From: Jacaranda mimosifolia
Lineage: Eukaryota > Streptophyta > Magnoliopsida > Lamiales > Bignoniaceae
Direction of reading: 5' to 3'
Assembly (NCBI GenBank): GCA_018894105.1
Contig: CM032117.1
Coordinates: 36,746,501-36,810,500 of the forward strand
Length of the DNA stretch: 64,000 bases
Within the stretch, counting starts at the first letter, position 1; each line of letters starts with the position of its first letter. Below the pieces are notes generated by a model. It saw nothing but the letters and a program-made list of their open reading frames with translations, was not told the origin of the DNA and searched no databases. Made by a program: the position numbers and the translations under genes. Positions 58,401-64,000 of this stretch are shown piece by piece.

Positions 58401-59885
58401 GGTCCAATCCAACGGTCAATTTTGGTTTGATTAATTTAAGTGTTAAATTAATCAACTAATTTAAGAGTTAAATTAGATCAATAATTAAGGATTTAATTAT
58501 TTAGTACCATGTTGACCATCAATTGGACAAGTTGACTTAAAGAGTTAAGTTGACTAATTTAAGTTTAAGGCTTGTTTAATTTAAGAGTTAAATAAAAGGT
58601 TAATTAATTAAATTAAAGTGTTTAATTTAATTAATGAGAAGAATACATTTTGGAGGGAAATTTTAAATGAATTGTTCATTTAAATTAGCATCTTAATTAA
58701 TTTGGAATTAGATTCCAAATGAAATTGAAATACACATGAAATTCAAGACATGAATTTGAATTTTGCCAACTTAACATGCCACTTGGGCGGTCACCTTGAG
58801 GAAGGTGTGATGCCAACTAGCATCACACCTTCCACCCTCTATATATAGATATAGAGATCTTGCAAAATTTGAAATTCATTGCTGAAAAGTGTGAGAATTA
58901 GATTCTTGCATTCCCTCTAAAATCTTTCTCTCCATGCATTGCATCATGAATTGAAGCTTTGAATTTCTTCTTCTTCCCAACCTGAAAATCGGCCTCCTGT
59001 ACCTCATTTTCTCCTCTCTAACTCCAATTTCTAGTGAGGGGAAATTGGAAGATTGTTTGGTGTTTGGATCATATCAATAGAGGCAAGGCACTTAACTTGC
59101 TCGGTTTTGGAGATCCACATGCAGTAGCTTCCAGTTGGTGAATTTTTATGGAGCTATCCAGAAGGTTTTTTGACTCCAATTTTTCATAGTATCTTCTACT
59201 GTGTGTGAAGGTGTTCCAGATTTAATTTTGTGATTTTTGGAGCAATGTAGCCTGGGAAAACGTTGTCGTCTTTCCGCTGTGCCAGTTCTATATAGTTTCT
59301 AGATTCGGGAGAGATAGTTGATCTTCTCTTTGTTTTTGAGCTACAAGAGGTAATTCTACATCCAAATCCAGATCTATAGCATGACTAGATCCTTGGTAGC
59401 TTGAGTAGCTTAGTTATTTTCATGCTTATGAAGTTTTGAATTATGGATCCTTATGCTACTCTTGCCTTCAATTGGTGTGTGGATCTTATTATCAAAGGCA
59501 AGACAATTGGATTGCTAGACTTTTGGAGATCCTCTATTCAGGAAGAATCTTTGGAGCATCCATTGGAGACCTTACCGGAACTTTTTTGAGGTGAAATGTT
59601 TACTAGAGAATCATCAACACGTTGGTGATCTTTTGGTCCAAGTTTCACTCAATTCCGAGTTCATTTAGTTAAGAAAAAGTTGCTTGGAAACCGCTATGCT
59701 GCTGGGAGGAAAATTCAAGGAGTTGAAGTCTTCCTTCTAATTTCCTTTGATTTTGTGAAAATCAAGGTAATCCTCATACCAAATTTGAATGTATGGCATG
59801 TTTAGATCCTTAACTTCATACGTAGCCTAGTTATTTTGGCATTTTTATGCTTTGATAATTGGATCCTAGTGCTAATAAGATTTCA
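55409..59885 (+). repeat. 5' LTR of a plus-strand copia, split by a solo LTR
   Basis: Opens TATTGAAATAGTACCCC (TGTTGGAATAGTGCCC decayed), runs to 57236, resumes at 59476 and ends AATAAGATTTCA before a PBS. The two parts sum to about 2238 bp. TATA region TATATATAGATATAG near 57016-57030; hairpin array near 56606-56822. Confidence 0.85.
57232..59475 (+). mobile_element. solo LTR (subfamily 1) with TSD ATTGG
   Basis: The LTR is 57237-59470 (2234 bp), opening TGTTGGAATAGTGCTCGG and closing CTACTCTTGCCTTCA. TSD ATTGG is exact at 57232-57236 and 59471-59475. After its removal the host LTR reads GCATTGGTGTGTGGATC, as in intact copies. Hairpin array near 58430-58645; TATA region near 58842-58856. 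Confidence 0.95.
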
Positions 59886-61360
59886 ATTAGTATCAGAGCC
59901 TAATTCATGCTATGATTTGGATATTTTGATTGATTGATTCATGTGATGAATTGATCTAAGTCTCTAAATACTTGATCCAACCTATGGATTGGAGTGTTTG
60001 GATGATGTTGTTTGTGGCTCTTGCTTGATGAATTGAAAGCATGCTAATATGTGTTTTAAGTGTTAATTCATATGACTAGTATATTTTAATTCATTGCTGC
60101 TAATGTTGAATTTTGATTTGGCATTAGTTGATGTTAAATGATGATATAGCATGCTAAATTTGCCCTTAAGATGTTTTTGGTCATTTTTAGATCCAATATG
60201 ATTCGAGTTTATTGGAGATTTTTGAAGAATGTGATTCTTACTTAAACTTATTTTTAGAAGCATGATTGAGCACTTGAAATTTCATTTTTAAAAGGTGTTT
60301 TAGATATGAAATTTCATTTATATTGTGTGATTTAATATTTAGGAGATGTCCTAAATTTTTTAGTGCACAAAAGTTGAGCCTAAAATCACTTTACTCCATC
60401 ATTACTCCAAAACTGAGGCTGCTGCTAGCCACTGTGGGGCGCTGGCCAGTTAGCAGGCAGCCATAGGCTCGCCTGTAGCCCAGTCGTGCGCCTAAGCTGG
60501 GCCGGCAGCGGTTGTTTTGAGTGGAGCTGAATTTTGAGTGTTATTTTTGGTTCCTTTAGTGACCAAAAGTGTTTTATTTCACACATAATAGATGCACAAG
60601 TGTTGTGCAAGTTTTTAAAATTATGTTTGACATTTTTTATTGCTTTTAAAATTTTGTTAAAGTTAATCTTCAATAATGTTTCATAATTGTTATGCTTGAT
60701 CTTGCTTTGGCCAATTAATTGTTTATGTGATAAGCATTTAATTGTTGGAATTGAATGTCAATTCTAGATTTATTTATTGTTCATTTAATTATTGAATGGA
60801 TGATGAATGAATGGGGATGATCATGAGCCTTTAATATTAATTTTATTTGTTTCAAGTTGTTGAAAAGGATTGTATTAAATTGGGGCTTGCGTGCCTCTTA
60901 ATTTCTATCTTATAAATGTTGTGTGAGTAGAATCACTAGAAATGAGGATTTCTTTCTCATATAAATGTTACAAAGAGCAAAGAAGACCATTTGAGGCCTG
61001 AAGACCCATGAATGTATGGGGATACACTCATCTAATAGTAAGATTTAATCAACCATTTAAAATAAACTAAGTAGCGCACCTATGGCTCTAAGTACACAAC
61101 TTGGTTAGGGCTCATGCTCCTCCCACCCTAGGAGCATGGTGTATTTACTTATTTATGCTTTCTATATCCTATTGATGTATGAGATGCATGATTAGGATAT
61201 ACAAAACCTAAATAAGAAGATACAATTGATGAGATCTTTGCAAGTAAGAAAAACCCTCCATTTAGAATGTCTAAGTTCTTTCAAATATTAAGTCAAAATT
61301 GATAAAAATTAAAAGGCATTTTAATTAATCCATGTCTCTACCAATAGTATGTGGCATATG
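59886..61360 (+). other. PBS and leader of the plus-strand copia, truncated by a further LTR
   Basis: The PBS TAGTATCAGAGCC is at 59888-59900. The leader is colinear with 32553-33830 of the sibling, including a GC-rich island at about 60415-60510 some 525-620 bases from the PBS. At about 61361 another LTR begins before any coding sequence; gag and pol would lie beyond the window. Confidence 0.8.
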
Positions 61361-63197
61361 TTGGAATAGTGCCCGCAAATCCAATTAGATTGGCCTTGTA
61401 AACTATTTTCTTGTAAGACAATCTTGATTGAATGATATCCCTTGTATGACCACCTTCATCTTATGCTCATTATTTACTTCACTCGCATTTGGATGAAGCC
61501 CTTAAATCACATAAGACTACAGAACTTGATTATGCATTGGATGGTAATCATAGAATAAGTCTTACATGGTCGTGATCTTAATCTTCCAAGTCATAGGATC
61601 TTACGAGACTGGGCATCTAAGATCCAGATAGACTTGCACTGACGATGCATAAATCCAAGAGTTGGATGTTGTTCCTTCCCATGAGCAATCTCATATGAGA
61701 TATGGATGCATGCTAGTGGGTGTTTGTTAGAGAATAAGGTACTGAAGACTTGCTCGGAGAATCTACTAGATAGTCGGTAGTGGTAAGCTCTCCAACTTAC
61801 ACTAGTGCATATTATTAGTCCTTTAACCTAAGGATCCATGGTAACCTTGTGTTTGGTCCTTATGTTTTGACTCTACCTTGGTCACTTAGCGGGCCACTTG
61901 GGTTGAGATTGGGCATAAGCTAGTAGACATGAAGGTTTGTGAAATCCAACATGGAATCCGACTCCTTGCTTTTGTGAAGGGCGAATGCATATCTTATGTA
62001 TTCTATAATGATCTATTCCAAGAAATCCTTGCACAAGGTGATGTGACAATTTGGAAAGGTGTTTTGAAAGATGAGGTCACTAAGGGAATCGAACATTGAG
62101 AGTAGAAGCATAGCATTAAGGTTATTAGGGAGCCGAATAATATCTTGCCCTAGGCCTCTTTCATAGAGATAGGAGACGAAAGAACTGTATTTGCATGGTA
62201 TGTGTAATGCTAGAATGGTTCTCCAAGTGCATTCATTTTAGCCAATTAGTTAGGCTCCATGGGCTTGAGGTTGGACATCGACCATGTAGATTGGGTATTT
62301 TTCAATTAATGAGATTAATTGAATTGAGTTGCTTAGTTTAAAGGCATTTAAGCTAATGTGAATATTTGATATTCCATAAGTCACAATGAGTTGTGAGTCC
62401 ATGTCCAATGAATGGTAGAAGCTAATGGGTCACACACAAATGCCAAACAGCATGACCTATTAGAGGAAAAAGAATTTTCTAAGTGTTAGAAAATTCACTC
62501 TTGACCGAATTTGAAGGAGGCAAAAATTGGAGTTATTTTTGGCTTTATCAATCTAAGAGTTAAATTAGTTGATTTAATTTAAGAGTTAAATTAACATCAA
62601 TTAATCAAAAGTTAAATTGATGTCACATGACTATCAATTGGTCAAATTAATTTAAGAGTTAAATTAATTTTGACTAGTTTAAGGAGTTAAGAACTTTGAC
62701 TTAAGAGTTAAGTTAAAGCATTATTGATTAAATTAAAGTGTTTAATTTAATTAAATTGGAGAGTTAATTTTGGAAAGAATTATTAATGAAGGGTTCATTT
62801 AATATGGAACTAGAATTCATTTGGAAGACGCTTCATGAGATGAAATGTAAATTTCAAATGACATTCAAATTCACACACCACTAATTGTTAGTGGCCACCT
62901 TGGCATGAACATGTGGCATCCCCTCCTCGAAGATGGTGTGTGACCAGATAACATCCTCCTCCTATATATAGATATAGAAGGGGGGCGGCCACAAGGCATG
63001 CATTTTGCAAGGTGTGAATTATTATTCCAAAAATAAACTTTGTTAGTGGGCATCTAATAGTTAGATTCTCTACCAACCTCTCCAACCTTCTTCATCCTCC
63101 CCATTCACACTTGGCCTTCTTTCTTCTATTTCTCTGCAAATATCTCCAGCTATTTTGTAGAGAAAGGGTCATTCCATTTGGTGTGTGGACTATCTCC
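61361..63197 (+). repeat. subfamily 2 LTR, 3' part missing
   Basis: Opens TGTTGGAATAGTGCCCGC inside the leader of the preceding element (left flank GCATA). Hairpin array near 62545-62760, TATA region CTATATATAGATATAG at 62962-62977. After GGTGTGTGGACTATCTCC the LTR sequence stops at a T-run. Confidence 0.85.
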
Positions 63198-63350
63198 TTT
63201 TTTTTTTTTTTTTTTTTCAATAAAGTCGTCTGTGTTATGGCGGGGGGTTTGGCGGACCCCTATCATGTATATTACCAAAAAGAAGGGTACAAGCAAGAAA
63301 AAGTGAAAGCAAAAATAAGGAGGACTCCTCCCTTACAATGAATAGTCAAA
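63198..63350 (-). mobile_element. possible LINE 3' end with poly-A tail
   Basis: A run of about 20 T starts at 63198 directly where the LTR sequence breaks off, as expected for a minus-strand non-LTR insertion with its poly-A at low coordinates. The adjoining sequence (GGCGGGGGGTTTGGCGGACC) matches nothing I recognise, and no TSD was found. Confidence 0.35.
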
Positions 63351-63399
63351 AAGTTTAATCTATGGTATAGATTATAAAATATAATGCATGGCTTTGAGG

Positions 63400-63486
63400 C
63401 AACACTACTTGTAGCCCATCTGGCTAGTTGAGTACTCCCCCATAGAATGCGCCCAGGTTCGAATCTTTGATTTAGCAGAATTTATT
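63400..63486 (+). repeat. tRNA-related SINE head (pol III boxes A and B)
   Basis: TAGCCCATCTGG (63412-63423) fits the box A pattern TRGYNNANNNGG. GGTTCGAATCT (63456-63466) fits box B GGTTCGANNCC apart from the end. Spacing is 32 bases, as in tRNA-derived plant SINEs. No cloverleaf is formed, so it is not a tRNA gene. The 3' end is not defined. Confidence 0.55.
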
Positions 63487-63506
63487 TTTGTTTCAAAGGC
63501 CGAGTT

Positions 63507-63830
63507 CCGCCCAAGCCGATGCTTCTTGGACTCATCAACGTTCAGCCCAACAGTGGGCAGCCCATTAGCATTGGCCCATTTGGCCCAATGTCAGAGCCCA
63601 CTAGCAAGCCCATTCTGCCCATATTCAGCCCATTCAGCCCAATCAATTCGGCCCATAGCAAGCAAGAGCCATTTAGTTCAGCCCAGCAACAACCGAAGTC
63701 ATTCAGCCATTCGGCCCAAAACCTTCAGCCCATAAGTAACCCATACAGCCCAAGGCGACAAGCCCACACCATCCAGAATCCGGAGGCCCAGATCCAGCAT
63801 TGCCATCAATCTCGTGCCCAAAAATTAATT
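63507..63830. repeat. irregular GCCCA-rich stretch
   Basis: About 17 GCCCA words in about 320 bp, mostly in AGCCCA or GGCCCA context with irregular 6-25-base spacing. It forces a Ser/Pro-rich open frame (63519-63851) that I do not believe is coding. TGGGCC/TGGGCT are site II-type promoter words in plants. Confidence 0.7.
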
Positions 63831-63885
63831 CTTCACCACGAAGTAGCATAAGATAAAGGTGGGTCCCTAGTTCCCCAAAATCAAA

Positions 63886-64000
63886 GCCGGGCTGTGAATG
63901 AATATTCGAAAATTCGTTTACCATTCACACTCGTATCCGTATATATAAAATTTATCCGCATCCATTTAAAACGGATATTATCCGTATTCGATTAGTAGAT
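63886..64000 (+). mobile_element. left end of another hAT-type element, cut by window edge
   Basis: GGGCTGTGAATGAATATTCG then TCGTTTACCATTCAC ... AACGGATATTATCCGTAT ... GATTAGTAGAT is colinear with the first 115 bp of the element at 7270. The right end and TSD are outside the window. Confidence 0.75.

Noticed and set aside
63412..63466. Possible tRNA gene because of boxes A and B
   Set aside because: No acceptor stem or cloverleaf can be drawn; SINE-like head is the better call.
63519..63851. 110-codon Ser/Pro-rich frame
   Set aside because: Open only because GCCCA-type words lack stops; two overlapping frames are equally open.
1..64000. A complete host gene or a multi-gene functional system
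   Set aside because: I checked both strands for domains. All recognisable coding text belongs to LTR or LINE elements, apart from the RabGAP relic.

Overview
This window looks like nuclear heterochromatin from a flowering plant. It is AT-rich, has no intact host gene, and is built mostly from decayed, nested LTR retrotransposons with plant-type primer-binding sites (TGGTATCAGAGC-like) and plant hAT-type non-autonomous elements. I cannot name the species. The only convincing host-gene sequence is a two-exon relic of an EVI5-like RabGAP/TBC gene near 11.5 kb.

Layout. 1-3925: 5' half of a minus-strand Ty3/gypsy element (Tat-like), with LTR, PBS, gag, protease and part of RT; it runs off the left edge. 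3926-7269: AT-rich spacer with a 123-bp tandem duplication, a GC-rich island and a truncated hAT-like copy. 7270-8163: hAT-type element with a perfect 8-bp target-site duplication (TSD). 8187-11414: internally deleted, chromovirus-like gypsy element (minus) with both LTRs. 11491-11744: RabGAP relic. 12464-12890: 5'-truncated LINE. 13380-17120: two inverted related repeats flanking a solo copia LTR (14356-16593). 17121-18490: unidentified sequence with an 85-bp tandem repeat.

18491-51662 is a nest of three Ty1/copia elements with unusually long (about 2.2 kb) LTRs of two related subfamilies. The outer element (minus, subfamily 2) has coding sequence at 43794-49505. Its 3' LTR was split by a plus-strand subfamily-1 copia (20235-41015) and again by a solo LTR (41223-43448, TSD TGTCT). 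The plus-strand element was itself split in its 5' LTR by a complete minus-strand copia (20379-30581, TSD GCCCT) and in its pol gene by a hAT-type element (37371-38030, TSD CATGACAT). 51663-63200 is a second nest of LTRs: 51728-55408 with a 1.8-kb hAT-like insert, 55409-59885 with a solo LTR inside, and 61361 onward. The last 800 bp hold a LINE-like tail, a SINE-like pol III promoter, a GCCCA-rich stretch and the start of another hAT-type element.

The elements work only as a mobile-element record: every pol has stops, frameshifts or changed catalytic residues, and most differences between paired TSDs are transitions. The most interesting unexplained structure is an array of about eight back-to-back short hairpins (about 210 bp) in the U3 of all twelve long LTRs seen here, with paired substitutions between copies. 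The untranslated leaders of the same elements also carry a GC-rich structured island at a fixed distance from the PBS and four spaced copies of a palindromic box.
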